From Kocuria sp. (GTDB taxonomy: Bacteria; Actinomycetota; Actinomycetes; Actinomycetales; Micrococcaceae): a DNA stretch of 64,000 bases. The notes under the pieces are model-generated. The model saw only the letters and a program-made list of their open reading frames with translations, was not told the DNA's origin and did no database searches. Location: positions 6,178 through 70,177 of the forward strand of contig JAKDJD010000012.1 in assembly GCA_030454085.1 (NCBI GenBank), given 5' to 3'. The position numbers and the translations under genes were made by a program. This document shows, piece after piece, positions 9,914 to 19,063 of the stretch; the first letter of the stretch is position 1; every line of letters begins with the position of its first letter.

Positions 9914-11788
9914 ATGTGTGGAATCGTTGGATATGTAGGCGAGCCCGGCTCGTCCGAACGTCAGTACTATGCACTCGACGTCGTGCTCGAAGGGCTTCGT
10001 CGACTCGAGTATCGCGGTTATGACTCGGCCGGCGTCGCCGTAGTCGCCGATCACCGCATCGGCAATCGCAAGAAGGCGGGCAAAGTGGCCGCCCTGGATG
10101 CCGAACTCGAGGCGAATCCGTTGCCGAATGCCGTGCTCGGCATCGGCCATACCCGGTGGGCCACCCACGGCGGACCCACCGACGCGAACGCCCATCCGCA
10201 CGTCGTCGACCACGGTCGTCTGGCTGTCGTGCACAACGGGATCATCGAGAACTTCTCCGAATTGCGGTCCGAACTCGGCGGCAAAGGTTACGACTTCGTG
10301 TCCGAAACCGACACCGAAGTCGCCGCGACCCTCCTCGCGGACTATTACAACAACGACGCCGACCACGATCTGACCGTCGCGATGCGCATGACCTGCCAGC
10401 GTCTGGACGGTGCCTTCACCCTCTTGGCCGTCCACGAGGAACACGAGGACCGGATCGTCGCGGCGCGACGCAACTCGCCCTTGGTCATTGGTATCGGGGA
10501 GAACGAGAATTTCCTGGGATCCGATGTCTCGGGCTTCATCGACTACACGAAACAAGCCGTCGAGATGGGCAATGACCAGATGGTGACCATCACGGCCCAG
10601 GACTTCGAAATCACCGACTTCGAGGGGAACCCCGCAGAGGGGAAGCCGTTCGAGGTCAAGTGGGATGCCACCCAGGCTGAGAAGGGCGGATTCTCGTCCT
10701 TCATGGACAAGGAGATCCACGACCAGCCGGCGGCCGTCCGGGACACTCTCCTTGGCCGCTTGGACGAGAAGGGGCGCCTGACCCTGGATGAACTGCACAT
10801 CGACGAGTCGGTGCTGCGTTCCGTCGACAAGATCGTCGTCATCGCTTGTGGCACTGCGGCCTATGCCGGGCACGTCGCCCGTTACGCCATCGAGCACTGG
10901 TGCCGGATTCCCACCGAGGTCGAGCTGGCTCACGAGTTCCGTTACCGCGATCCGATCGTGACCGAAAAGACCTTGGTCGTGGCGCTTTCCCAGTCCGGAG
11001 AAACCATGGACACGCTCATGGCCATCCGCCACGCCCGCGAACAGGGCGCCAAGGTCATCGCCATCTGCAACACCAATGGTTCGTCGATTCCTCGCGAATC
11101 GGACGCATCGTTGTACACCCACGCGGGTCCCGAGATCGCTGTGGCCTCCACCAAGGCGTTCCTCGCACAGATCACCGCCGCGTACCTGCTCGGCCTCTAC
11201 CTCGCCCAGTTGCGCGGCAACATGTACTCGGACGAGGTCATCGAGATCCTCGACGAGCTGCAGAAGATGCCTGAGAAGGTCCAGGAAGTCATCGACAACG
11301 AGAAACAGGTCCAGGACCTGGGCACGCAGATGTCCGATGCATCCTCGGTGCTGTTCCTCGGACGGCACGTCGGTTTCCCGGTCGCCCTCGAGGGAGCGCT
11401 CAAGCTCAAGGAAATTGCCTATATCCACGCCGAGGGTTTCGCGGCCGGGGAGCTCAAACACGGTCCGATCGCCCTGATCGAGGAGGGCCAGCCCGTCTTC
11501 GTGATCGTTCCGTCTCCGCGGGGCCGTGATTCCCTGCACGCGAAGATCGTCTCCAACATCCAGGAAATCCGCGCTCGTGGGGCCATCACGATCGTCATCG
11601 CGGAGGAGGGTGACGAGGACGTCAAACAGTACTCCAACCACATCATCTACGTGCCTCAGGCTCCGAGCCTGATGCAGCCGTTGTTGGCCACCGTGCCGCT
11701 CCAGGTCTTCGCGTGTGCTCTCGCCGGTGCGAAGGGCTACGACGTCGATCAGCCGCGTAACCTGGCCAAGTCGGTCACCGTGGAATAG
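9914..11788 (+). CDS. glmS: Glutamine-fructose-6-phosphate aminotransferase
   Basis: GlmS makes glucosamine-6-phosphate from fructose-6-phosphate and glutamine, the entry to amino-sugar and peptidoglycan synthesis. The 624-residue product begins MCGIVGYVG, with the nucleophile Cys2 of the glutaminase domain. Two SIS domains follow (SQSGETMDTL and the later HVGFPVALEGALKLKE region), ending in DQPRNLAKSVTVE as in other GlmS proteins. TAACAT (9902-9907) ends six bases before the ATG and no ribosome binding site is present, so the mRNA is probably leaderless. There is no room for a glmS ribozyme upstream. It is followed by a stem-loop and acpS. Confidence 0.97.
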   Translation: MCGIVGYVGEPGSSERQYYALDVVLEGLRRLEYRGYDSAGVAVVADHRIGNRKKAGKVAALDAELEANPLPNAVLGIGHTRWATHGGPTDANAHPHVVDHGRLAVVHNGIIENFSELRSELGGKGYDFVSETDTEVAATLLADYYNNDADHDLTVAMRMTCQRLDGAFTLLAVHEEHEDRIVAARRNSPLVIGIGENENFLGSDVSGFIDYTKQAVEMGNDQMVTITAQDFEITDFEGNPAEGKPFEVKWDATQAEKGGFSSFMDKEIHDQPAAVRDTLLGRLDEKGRLTLDELHIDESVLRSVDKIVVIACGTAAYAGHVARYAIEHWCRIPTEVELAHEFRYRDPIVTEKTLVVALSQSGETMDTLMAIRHAREQGAKVIAICNTNGSSIPRESDASLYTHAGPEIAVASTKAFLAQITAAYLLGLYLAQLRGNMYSDEVIEILDELQKMPEKVQEVIDNEKQVQDLGTQMSDASSVLFLGRHVGFPVALEGALKLKEIAYIHAEGFAAGELKHGPIALIEEGQPVFVIVPSPRGRDSLHAKIVSNIQEIRARGAITIVIAEEGDEDVKQYSNHIIYVPQAPSLMQPLLATVPLQVFACALAGAKGYDVDQPRNLAKSVTVE

Positions 11789-11798
11789 GTGATCCCTG

Positions 11799-11834
11799 GA
11801 GAACGCCCGTTGCAGTCATGCGGCGGGCGTTCTC
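11799..11834 (+). terminator. Stem-loop after glmS
   Basis: GAGAACGCCCG (11799-11809) is perfectly complementary to CGGGCGTTCTC (11824-11834). The following TCTCGTCT is only moderately T-rich, so it may attenuate rather than fully stop transcription into acpS. Confidence 0.65.
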
Positions 11835-11876
11835 TCGTCTCCCGGGTACCCGAACCAGAAGAACAGGAGTTCCGCG

Positions 11877-12281
11877 TTGATCATGGGAACCGGAGTCGAC
11901 GTCGTGGACATCGACCGATTCGCCGAAATCATTCAGCGCACACCTCGATTGCGCGATCGGCTCTTCACCCGGGAGGAACACGACCTGCCGGCCCGTTCCC
12001 TGGCCGGTCGTTTCGCGGTCAGGGAGGCGGTGGCCAAGGCGCTGCACGCCCCGCCCGGGATGATCTGGAGGCATTGCTGGGTTCGCAAGGACCGGTACGG
12101 TGCCCCGAGGCTCGTGGTCACGGGTACGATTCGGGAAACCGCCGAACACCTCGGCATCAACAGGTGGCATGTCAGCATTACCCACGATGGCGGGGTAGCC
12201 ATGGCGAGTGTGATTGCGGAACGCTTGAATGAAGAAGAACTGCTTCTTGCGCAACGACTCGAGGAGACGACGTGGGGCTGA
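11877..12281 (+). CDS. acpS: Holo-[acyl-carrier-protein] synthase
   Basis: AcpS transfers 4'-phosphopantetheine from CoA to acyl carrier protein for fatty acid synthesis. The 134-residue protein has the metal-binding MGTGVDVVDIDRF, the second motif GRFAVREAVAKAL and the C-terminal VSITHDGGVAMASV. TTG at 11877 is preferred because AGGAG lies seven bases upstream. ATG at 11883 would be thirteen bases away. The 3' end overlaps the next gene by ten bases, so acpS and the NAD(P)H-hydrate repair gene are probably co-translated. Confidence 0.94.
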   Translation: MIMGTGVDVVDIDRFAEIIQRTPRLRDRLFTREEHDLPARSLAGRFAVREAVAKALHAPPGMIWRHCWVRKDRYGAPRLVVTGTIRETAEHLGINRWHVSITHDGGVAMASVIAERLNEEELLLAQRLEETTWG

Positions 12282-13912
12282 GGACTTACACCGCCGAACA
12301 CATCACGCAGACCGAGAAACCGCATCTGAAAGCGGGAGTTCCTCTCATGGACCGGGCCTCTCATGGGCTCGGGGAAACTGCTTCACGACTTTTGGCCGAA
12401 CGCACGGGAACATCCTTCGGAAAGCACGCGTTGTTGCTGGTCGGCAAAGGCAATAATGGTGGTGACACTCTGTTTGCGGGAGCGTACCTGCGTTCGGAAG
12501 GCATGAAGGTCACCGCCGCCCTCCTCGCCGACGGTTGTCACGATGAGGGGCTGGAAGCCTTCACCCGGGCTGGGGGACACGTGCTCCGGGTCTCCGGCAT
12601 GTCCGAATCGGATGCTGTACGCAGTGTCGTCGACGAATCGGATCGGGTGGATCTGATCATCGACGGAATTCTTGGTACCGGCGGCCGAGGCGGCCTGAGA
12701 AGCCCCGCGCGCGACGTCGTCGAAGCAGTCGGTGCGCGGCATGGTCAGTCGGCAGCAACGAGCCCCGACCGGAAACCCCTGGTCATCGCGTGTGATGTTC
12801 CCTCGGGGCTGGACGCGACCACGGGGCGGGTCCACGGTCCGGTTCTCCCCGCGAATGTCACGGTGACTTTCATCGGCGCGAAGACCGGGCTCGTCGCCAC
12901 CCCACGTCGTAGCCTTGTCGGCCGCATCGTTGTCCTGGACCTCGGAATCGGCGAGGATCTCCCCGAAGCCGACGCCGAGGTCATGCAGAATTCGGATTTC
13001 CCCACCGTGTGGCCGACGCCGCGTGAAGGGGATCAGAAGTATTCCCGGGGCGTCTTGGGCACCGTGGTTGGCAGCGACGATTTTCCCGGCGCAGGGCTCA
13101 TGTGCCTCCGGGCGGCGATCAACGCCGGTGTCGGGATGGTCCGGTATACCGGTGGCGACTTCCTTGCCGGGACCGTTGCGGTGGCCTGCCCGGAAGCCGT
13201 GCGTACCGAGGCGGTCGGCGTCGACCGGGTTCAGGCGTGGGCCATCGGGTCCGGGGCCACGGGGTCGGTGCGCGAACACGATATCCGGGCCGCGCTGGAT
13301 TCCGGGCTTCCTCTGGTCGCCGACGCCGCTGCCATCGATATTCTCGCCCGCGACGCGGCCGACGACTCGCGCTCGGGTCCACACATTGTCATGACGCCGC
13401 ACGCGGGTGAACTCGAGCAAGCACTCGAATGGTTCTCCCGACTCAACTCCAAGGGCGCCGAACCGTTGAGACAGGCCGCGGAGGAAGCGGGCTGGCCTCG
13501 CGAGGAATTCCCCGAGCAGGGGTATCCGTCTCGGGAGACCATAGAGTCCAGCCCGCTGGTGTGGGCCCGCGCAGCACAGACGGTCCTCGGCGGGACGGTC
13601 CTCCTCAAAGGCCCGACCACGGTTGTGGCGGGCCCGGGGCGCACGTGGGTGCATTCCGGAAACAGCTTCTGGCTCGCGACGGCCGGTTCGGGGGATACCC
13701 TGACCGGCATCCTCGGAGCCGGCGTCGCTGCGTACGCGGCACGCGTCGAGAACGGCCAGGCGGACCCCGCCGACCACGACGCCTGGGCGCGCGTCGCCGC
13801 TGCTGGTCTACTGGTTCAGCGCGCCATGAGCCGGGTTGCTCCCGGACCGGTGCCGCCGACCGTGGCCGCGGACCGGATTCCCCAGGCGTTGGGGAACCTG
13901 GCCGGACGGTGA
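12272..13912 (+). CDS. nnr: Bifunctional NAD(P)H-hydrate epimerase/dehydratase
   Basis: This metabolite-repair enzyme restores NADH and NADPH damaged by hydration. The N-terminal YjeF/NnrE domain interconverts R and S hydrates (about residues 1-245; motif GKGNNGGDTLFAGAYL). The C-terminal ribokinase-like NnrD domain dehydrates the S form with ADP or ATP (about 250-546; MTPHAGELEQAL and TAGSGDTLTG, with Asp475). The GTG start overlaps acpS by ten bases. Both domains look intact at 546 residues. This acpS-nnr order is common in actinobacteria. Confidence 0.93.
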   Translation: MGLRTYTAEHITQTEKPHLKAGVPLMDRASHGLGETASRLLAERTGTSFGKHALLLVGKGNNGGDTLFAGAYLRSEGMKVTAALLADGCHDEGLEAFTRAGGHVLRVSGMSESDAVRSVVDESDRVDLIIDGILGTGGRGGLRSPARDVVEAVGARHGQSAATSPDRKPLVIACDVPSGLDATTGRVHGPVLPANVTVTFIGAKTGLVATPRRSLVGRIVVLDLGIGEDLPEADAEVMQNSDFPTVWPTPREGDQKYSRGVLGTVVGSDDFPGAGLMCLRAAINAGVGMVRYTGGDFLAGTVAVACPEAVRTEAVGVDRVQAWAIGSGATGSVREHDIRAALDSGLPLVADAAAIDILARDAADDSRSGPHIVMTPHAGELEQALEWFSRLNSKGAEPLRQAAEEAGWPREEFPEQGYPSRETIESSPLVWARAAQTVLGGTVLLKGPTTVVAGPGRTWVHSGNSFWLATAGSGDTLTGILGAGVAAYAARVENGQADPADHDAWARVAAAGLLVQRAMSRVAPGPVPPTVAADRIPQALGNLAGR

Positions 13913-13919
13913 CGGCTGG

Positions 13920-15479
13920 TCAGTGCGCTCCTACGGCGGTGAACACGGCTCGCACGGTTTTGCACAGCACGATGATGTCGCCGATGACGGACCAGTTTTC
14001 CACGTAGTACAGGTCCAGCCGGGTTGACTCCTCCCAGGAAAGGTCGGAACGGCCCGAAACCTGCCACAGGCCGGTAATACCGGGTTTGACCAGAAGGCGG
14101 CGGTGGACGTCCTCCTCGTACCGGCGGACCTCATCGTCCAGGGGCGGGCGCGGGCCGACGAGAGACATGTTGCCGGTCAGCACGTTCCACAGCTGGGGCA
14201 ACTCGTCCAGCGAATAGCGGCGCATGAATCGCCCGACGCGGGTCACTCGCGGATCGTCGGCGATCTTGAACAGAACTCCCTGGCCCTCGTTTCGGTCCAT
14301 GAGTTGGGCCTTGAGCTCCTCCGCGTTGGGGACCATCGAGCGGAATTTGTACATCCAGAACGTGGACCCGTGGTGCCCCACGCGCTTCTGGGCGAAAAAC
14401 ACCGGCCCGTGTGGGGAATCCAGCTTGACCACGAGTGCCAGCAGTGCCAGCAGAGGTGAGAGCAGCAGCAACCCGAGCGCGCTCCCGACGATGTCGAGCA
14501 GGCGTTTGACGAATGCGGCGGGACCCCTCATGCGGGGCGTCGACACGTGAATCAGGGGAAGGCCATTGAGCGGTTGCATATGGAAACGCGGTCCCGCAAT
14601 GTCCGTGAGCGCGGGCGCCATCATGAGGCCGACATGCTCGTCAGCGAGCAACCATCCCAGTTTGCGCATGTTCCGCGGCCAGATGAGGTGCCCGGTCGAC
14701 ATGGCGACGACGTCGATCGCGTGCTCCCGCACCACGCGCAGGATCTCTTCCGGTTCCGTGCTGTGGCTCAGCAGAGGGACGTCGCGGTGAGCGGCAAGTT
14801 TCTGCGCATCGGGCAGACCGGCGAAATAGATGCCCGCGGGAACGTAACCGTAATTGCGGGCGCCGTCCATGGTTTCGACCAGGTGGGCCGTGGACTTGGC
14901 GTCACCGATGATCAAGGCCCGGATCAGGGCCCGTCCCAGCGAGCGGCGTCGAACGATCCACGTCCGGAACATGAGGCGTTGGACCAGAAGCAAGAGTATG
15001 CCCAGGGGAGCGGCGATCAACACGTAGCCGCGTGCCAGCTGGGCTCCGACGGCGTAGGCAAGAATTGCGATTCCGGCGAAGACCCACAAGGAAGACGTGA
15101 CGACTTTCCGATATTCGTCATTGCCGGCCCCGAGGATGCGCGAGGTCCGTGCGCCCCCGAGCCACAGGGTGACCCACCAGATGATTCCCAGCCCCGACGA
15201 AATGATGCCGTATGCGATCGGATCGTTGCCCCGGATGGGCAGCGTTTCGTCGAGGTCCGCGCCGAATCGAAGTGCTTGGGCGACGAACACGGCGATCGCG
15301 ATCGCGATCGCGTCCGTAACGGACAAAACCTGGACGGCCTTGGTGTTCCACGTCATTCGTTGGGCTCGGGGCGACATCGTCGCCACCTCGGCCACCGAGC
15401 CGGCCGCCGGATCAGAATCCCCCGAAGCGATGGCCACCGGCACTTTTTTGGGCGCGTTCGAGCCCCACATAGTCGTCAT
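13920..15479 (-). CDS. Polyprenol-phosphate sugar-1-phosphate transferase (WbaP/WcaJ type)
   Basis: Such enzymes start exopolysaccharide or glycan assembly by moving a sugar-phosphate onto undecaprenyl phosphate at the inner membrane face. The 519-residue protein has four or five N-terminal membrane segments (about residues 35-165), a nucleotide-binding-like central region, and a catalytic domain after residue 320. Catalytic motifs are KRLLDIVGSALGLLLLSPL, FRSMV, YSLDELPQLWNV, SLVGPRPPL and KPGITGLWQVSGRS, all intact. The GTAGGGGGATCC leader gives a fair ribosome binding site. No glycosyltransferase, flippase or polymerase lies beside it, so its sugar and product are unknown. Confidence 0.9.
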   Translation of the reverse strand: MTTMWGSNAPKKVPVAIASGDSDPAAGSVAEVATMSPRAQRMTWNTKAVQVLSVTDAIAIAIAVFVAQALRFGADLDETLPIRGNDPIAYGIISSGLGIIWWVTLWLGGARTSRILGAGNDEYRKVVTSSLWVFAGIAILAYAVGAQLARGYVLIAAPLGILLLLVQRLMFRTWIVRRRSLGRALIRALIIGDAKSTAHLVETMDGARNYGYVPAGIYFAGLPDAQKLAAHRDVPLLSHSTEPEEILRVVREHAIDVVAMSTGHLIWPRNMRKLGWLLADEHVGLMMAPALTDIAGPRFHMQPLNGLPLIHVSTPRMRGPAAFVKRLLDIVGSALGLLLLSPLLALLALVVKLDSPHGPVFFAQKRVGHHGSTFWMYKFRSMVPNAEELKAQLMDRNEGQGVLFKIADDPRVTRVGRFMRRYSLDELPQLWNVLTGNMSLVGPRPPLDDEVRRYEEDVHRRLLVKPGITGLWQVSGRSDLSWEESTRLDLYYVENWSVIGDIIVLCKTVRAVFTAVGAH

Positions 15480-15574
15480 TGTCAGCGGATCCCCCTACCG
15501 CAACATGTCGAAACGCAACAGATCGCCGTGTTCGTGCGAAGCGGCGAAATATTACCGAAGAGTATGCATCGCTA

Positions 15575-16360
15575 CTATAGCCCGACGTCGTTGGAGGAGA
15601 GGAGTCCATCCACTATGTAGTTGGTTACTTTTGAGTAATGGTGCGGGACCACATTGTCGTCCATCGGAACACAGACTTCGAGCGCCCCCTGTGCTTCGGA
15701 AACAAACAGTCCCGGATCGTTGCAATCCGCGATTCCGATGGTGGGAATGCCGGCCGAAGCAGCGGCTCCGGCCCATCCGTGGTCTGCCACCACGAAATCG
15801 GGGCGCGTGCCTCGGGCGGAGAGTTGTTCCAGCACCAGGCGCATCGGGTGCGGGAAGTGGGTATGCGCCAGCGAGCCGTACTGCTGGAACATGGCAACGT
15901 CATTGATCTGGCGGATGTCGCCCCCGTCGAACTCCATGCCTTCCTCGATGCCGATCACGGATGCGCCCCCTCGGCGGGCGGCGTCGGCCATGTGTTGGTA
16001 GATCGGGAACAGGCCCGCAGGGTGACCGGTGGCGAACAGGATGGAATCTCCGGCGCCCACGGCCTGGCGGAAACGCTCGCGGTACCGTCTCAAGCCGCGA
16101 ATGCACAGGTCAGTCCCGATGGTGTCCTGACCTTCGACGTGATTTCGGTCGGCGACGATGCCGCACCGCGCGACCATCAGGTCGAAGACCTCGTCCCAGC
16201 TCCACTCCCGCGTGAGATCGACGCCGAATTCGAGGTGTTCGTTGCCTTCGAGAAAGCCGGTGATATGAGCGAGGTTGACCTCCCGGGCGGTAGCGACCTC
16301 ACCCGTGATGCGAGTCGTCTCCAGGTGGTCGGCCAGGGCATTGAGGTCTTCGGCGGTCAT
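15575..16360 (-). CDS. Phosphatase-like protein of actinobacterial type, next to mshA
   Basis: The 261-residue protein resembles a set of actinobacterial proteins usually labelled only 'phosphatase'. Motifs visible are LFATGHPAGLFPIY, LAHTHFPHPM, FVVADHGWAGAA and IGIADCNDPGLFV, rich in Asp and His suited to metal or phosphate binding. No signal peptide or membrane segment is present. The start is the ATG at 16360, eight bases after AAGGAG; the longer open frame upstream overlaps mshA and is rejected. It lies 47 bases downstream of mshA on the same strand, so the two probably share an mRNA. This suggests, but does not prove, a role as the missing MshA2 phosphatase of mycothiol synthesis. Confidence 0.75.
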   Translation of the reverse strand: MTAEDLNALADHLETTRITGEVATAREVNLAHITGFLEGNEHLEFGVDLTREWSWDEVFDLMVARCGIVADRNHVEGQDTIGTDLCIRGLRRYRERFRQAVGAGDSILFATGHPAGLFPIYQHMADAARRGGASVIGIEEGMEFDGGDIRQINDVAMFQQYGSLAHTHFPHPMRLVLEQLSARGTRPDFVVADHGWAGAAASAGIPTIGIADCNDPGLFVSEAQGALEVCVPMDDNVVPHHYSKVTNYIVDGLLSSNDVGL

Positions 16361-16407
16361 GCTTCTCCTTCGCAGACGGTGTGAAGTAACGGTGTGTACG
16401 GTACTGA

Positions 16408-17679
16408 TCAGTGGCGGCGCAGGTCCGCATACAGGCCTGCGGTCCGGCGAGCGGCGTCGTCCCACGTCAGCTTGCGCGCGTGGGCCAATCCGGAAGCGGA
16501 CAGCCGCTGCAACAGGTCGGGTGAGTGCGCGGCACGGACGAGTTCCCGTGCCCACGCGTCGGGAGTCCGGCGCCGGACGAGGACCCCAGCTCGTCCGTCG
16601 TCCAGGGCGACCCGCAACCCGCTGACGTCCGAGGCGAGGACCGGAGCGCCCGAAGCCTGGGCCTCGAGGGCCACGAGACCGAAAGTTTCCGAAGAGGAAG
16701 GGCACGCGACGACGTCGCACTGACGGAAGGCATCCGCGAGCTGTTCCCGGCCGCTGGCCGGCACGAAAAGGCAACGGTCCAGGATCCCGCGCTCGTACGC
16801 CAGGGCGCGAAGGGAGCACATGTAGTCCTCCGGTGCTGTTCCCCGGATTTCCAAGCGGATCGACGGTACTTCTTCTGCCGCGAGAGCGACGGCCTCGATC
16901 AGGATCTCCGGGCCCTTGAGGGGTTGGGGACGACCGGCAAAAAGCACGGTGAAGGGGTCCGTTGTCGCCGACCTGCGGAGTCTTTCCTCCGATGTGGGGC
17001 GGAATACCGCCGTATCGACACCAGGCGGGATGACGCGCAGGTGTTCGGGGGCGGCGTCGTAGAGGTCGCGCATTTGCTCCGCCTCGTACCGCGTGTTGAC
17101 GACCACCGCATCGGCGAGGGCCGTGAGGCGCTGTTCGGCCGACGCGCGTTCCTCCGGTTCGGGGTTTTCACCGTGACGCGAGTGCAGGTTCTTGACGCGT
17201 GCGGTCGTGTGGAAGGTCAGGACGAGTGGTGCGCTCGTGCCCAACTCCTCGCGGTAGGCCGTTGCGGCCTCGCCGGACAACCAATAGTGGGCATGGACTA
17301 TATCGGGGGACAGGGAGTTGTCTTGTGAGTACCGCGCGCATGCTCGTCCGAAGTCTTCGGTCAGGACGGGCAGATCCTCTTTGGCCGCGCCCAGAGCCTT
17401 GGGCAGGTACAACGTGTGCACGACGACGCCGGGCTCGGGACGGGCCGTGGAGACCTGCTCGATCGATGGGTCGGGATGCGGATCGTCGGTGACCTCCGCG
17501 GGGTCGGTCGCGAGAGTGAAGGCTTCGACCCGAAACCCTCGGGCCGCGAGCGCTCGCGAGAGACACGCGATATAGACGTTCATGCCACCCGCGTTGCCGT
17601 CGCCCGGCTGGGCCAGGGGAGAGGTGTGCATGCTGAAAAGATGTACTGACTCTTGCTCGCTCGCGCCCGAAATGCCCAC
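16408..17679 (-). CDS. mshA: D-inositol-3-phosphate glycosyltransferase (mycothiol synthase MshA)
   Basis: MshA joins UDP-GlcNAc to 1-L-myo-inositol-1-phosphate, the first step of mycothiol, the main thiol of actinobacteria. The 423-residue GT4-type protein has the diagnostic SMHTSPLAQPGDGNAGGMNV near the start, VHAHYWLSGEA, HTTARVKN, VIPPGVDTAVF, FAGRPQPLKGPE and the donor-site SSSETFGLVALEAQASG. The only in-frame start is GTG at 17679, since a stop lies six codons upstream. TACTGT ends seven bases before it and there is no ribosome binding site, so the transcript is probably leaderless. It is divergent from alr. Confidence 0.9.
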   Translation of the reverse strand: MGISGASEQESVHLFSMHTSPLAQPGDGNAGGMNVYIACLSRALAARGFRVEAFTLATDPAEVTDDPHPDPSIEQVSTARPEPGVVVHTLYLPKALGAAKEDLPVLTEDFGRACARYSQDNSLSPDIVHAHYWLSGEAATAYREELGTSAPLVLTFHTTARVKNLHSRHGENPEPEERASAEQRLTALADAVVVNTRYEAEQMRDLYDAAPEHLRVIPPGVDTAVFRPTSEERLRRSATTDPFTVLFAGRPQPLKGPEILIEAVALAAEEVPSIRLEIRGTAPEDYMCSLRALAYERGILDRCLFVPASGREQLADAFRQCDVVACPSSSETFGLVALEAQASGAPVLASDVSGLRVALDDGRAGVLVRRRTPDAWARELVRAAHSPDLLQRLSASGLAHARKLTWDDAARRTAGLYADLRRH

Positions 17680-17686
17680 GCTGTCA

Positions 17687-17692
17687 ACAGTA
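17687..17692 (-). promoter_or_regulatory. Probable -10 box of leaderless mshA
   Basis: TACTGT on the minus strand ends seven bases before the mshA GTG. No clear -35 box is seen. The position fits the repeated leaderless pattern of this window. Confidence 0.5.
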
Positions 17693-17794
17693 CGTCACCC
17701 GACCGCTCGCTCGCGGGGCCGGGCAGGCGGTCGCTCGACCTCCCCCGGAGTTCACATCGTCGGGCGGAGGGCCGCAAGGTGAGAGAATGACCCC

Positions 17795-19063
17795 ATGCCA
17801 TCCGCAGAACTGAACAGTGGCCCGACCACGGGCACGTCCGCCGCCCCCGGACCGGGGCAGTCCATCGATTTTCCTGCCGATCAGGCGCTGCCCGAGCGTG
17901 CCGCCCTGATTGATCTGGCGGCGATCGCGTCCAATGTGGGGCGCATCAAGGAACTCGCAGGCACGGCGAAGCTCATCGCGATCATCAAAGCGGATGCCTA
18001 CGGCCATGGGGTTCTGCCCGTTGCGCGGACCGTCCTGGATGCCGGGGCCGATGCTCTGGGGCTGGTGCATGTTCGGGAAGCCCTCGAACTGCGTGCAGAA
18101 GGGGTATCCGGCCGGATGCTCGCCTGGCTCCATACGCGCGCCACGAATTTCGAGGCGGCCATCGAGCAGGACATCGAGTTGGGCGCCTCCGGATGGGACC
18201 TTGAGTCCGCCGCGGAGGCGGCGGCGTCCGTCGGTTCGCCGGCCAAGGTCCACCTCAAGATCGATACAGGCCTCGGCCGCAACGGTTGCACCATGGAGGA
18301 ATGGCCGGGGCTGGTCGGGCGGGCCGCCGAACTCGAGGCGAAAGGCCTGATCAGGGTCACCGGCATCTTTTCGCATTTGGCCGTCGCCGACGAGCCCGAC
18401 CGTTCCGAGACCGAGGAACAACTCGACAAGTTCGACGACGCCGTGCGTCAGGCCCGTGAAGCGGGCCTGGCTCCCGACCTTTTGCACGTCGCCAACAGCC
18501 CGGGCATTCTGACCGCGGGTCGCTATGCGAGGGGTGAGGCCAACCGCATGACGGCCGACGCCGTTCGAGTCGGCGTCGCCCTCTACGGGCTGTCTCCGAT
18601 TCCTGGGACGCCGCCTGAGGAGTTCGGGCTCAAACCGGCCATGACCCTGCAGACCTTCGTCAGCTCCGTCAAAGAGGTCCCCGCCGGACAGGGGGTTTCC
18701 TACGGGTTGCGGTACTCGACGTCGCGACCCACAACCTTGGCCCTGATACCCCTTGGATACGGGGACGGCGTGCCGCGGGTCGCCACCGGCGGACCAGTGA
18801 GGATCTATCCCTCGGGAGCGGAAGCGGCCACCTACCCGGAGGTGGGGCGAATCGCTATGGACCAGCTCGTCGTCGACCTGGGCCGACCGGGCCTCTCCGA
18901 CCCGTCCCTGGGTTACCTGCACGCGCCCGTCGTCCTCTTCGGATCCGGAGACAACCCTTCTGTCAATGACTGGGCCGACGCCGCGGGAACCATCAATTAC
19001 GAGATCGTGACGAGAATCTCCCCACGGGTCGACCGCATCTATCTGCGAGAGGACAACGCGTGA
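17795..19063 (+). CDS. alr: Alanine racemase
   Basis: Alr is a PLP enzyme that makes D-alanine for peptidoglycan. The 422-residue protein has the PLP lysine Lys65 in AIIKADAYGHG and the second base Tyr303 in VSYGLRY. GLGRNG, FSHLAVADEPD and GRIAMDQLVVDLG also match the family. About 35 extra N-terminal residues (Ser/Gly/Pro-rich) precede the usual start. A weak AGGTGAG lies upstream. The stop overlaps tsaE by four bases (GTGA), the first link in the alr-tsaE-tsaB-rimI-tsaD chain. Confidence 0.96.
   Translation: MPSAELNSGPTTGTSAAPGPGQSIDFPADQALPERAALIDLAAIASNVGRIKELAGTAKLIAIIKADAYGHGVLPVARTVLDAGADALGLVHVREALELRAEGVSGRMLAWLHTRATNFEAAIEQDIELGASGWDLESAAEAAASVGSPAKVHLKIDTGLGRNGCTMEEWPGLVGRAAELEAKGLIRVTGIFSHLAVADEPDRSETEEQLDKFDDAVRQAREAGLAPDLLHVANSPGILTAGRYARGEANRMTADAVRVGVALYGLSPIPGTPPEEFGLKPAMTLQTFVSSVKEVPAGQGVSYGLRYSTSRPTTLALIPLGYGDGVPRVATGGPVRIYPSGAEAATYPEVGRIAMDQLVVDLGRPGLSDPSLGYLHAPVVLFGSGDNPSVNDWADAAGTINYEIVTRISPRVDRIYLREDNA

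Noticed and set aside
9482..11641. 719-residue minus-strand open frame across glmS
   Set aside because: Shadow of mtlD and glmS; no family resemblance, and it runs through two intact genes.
16361..16819. N-terminal extension of the phosphatase-like gene
   Set aside because: It overlaps mshA, is Arg/Pro-rich, and the internal ATG at 16360 has a perfect AAGGAG site.
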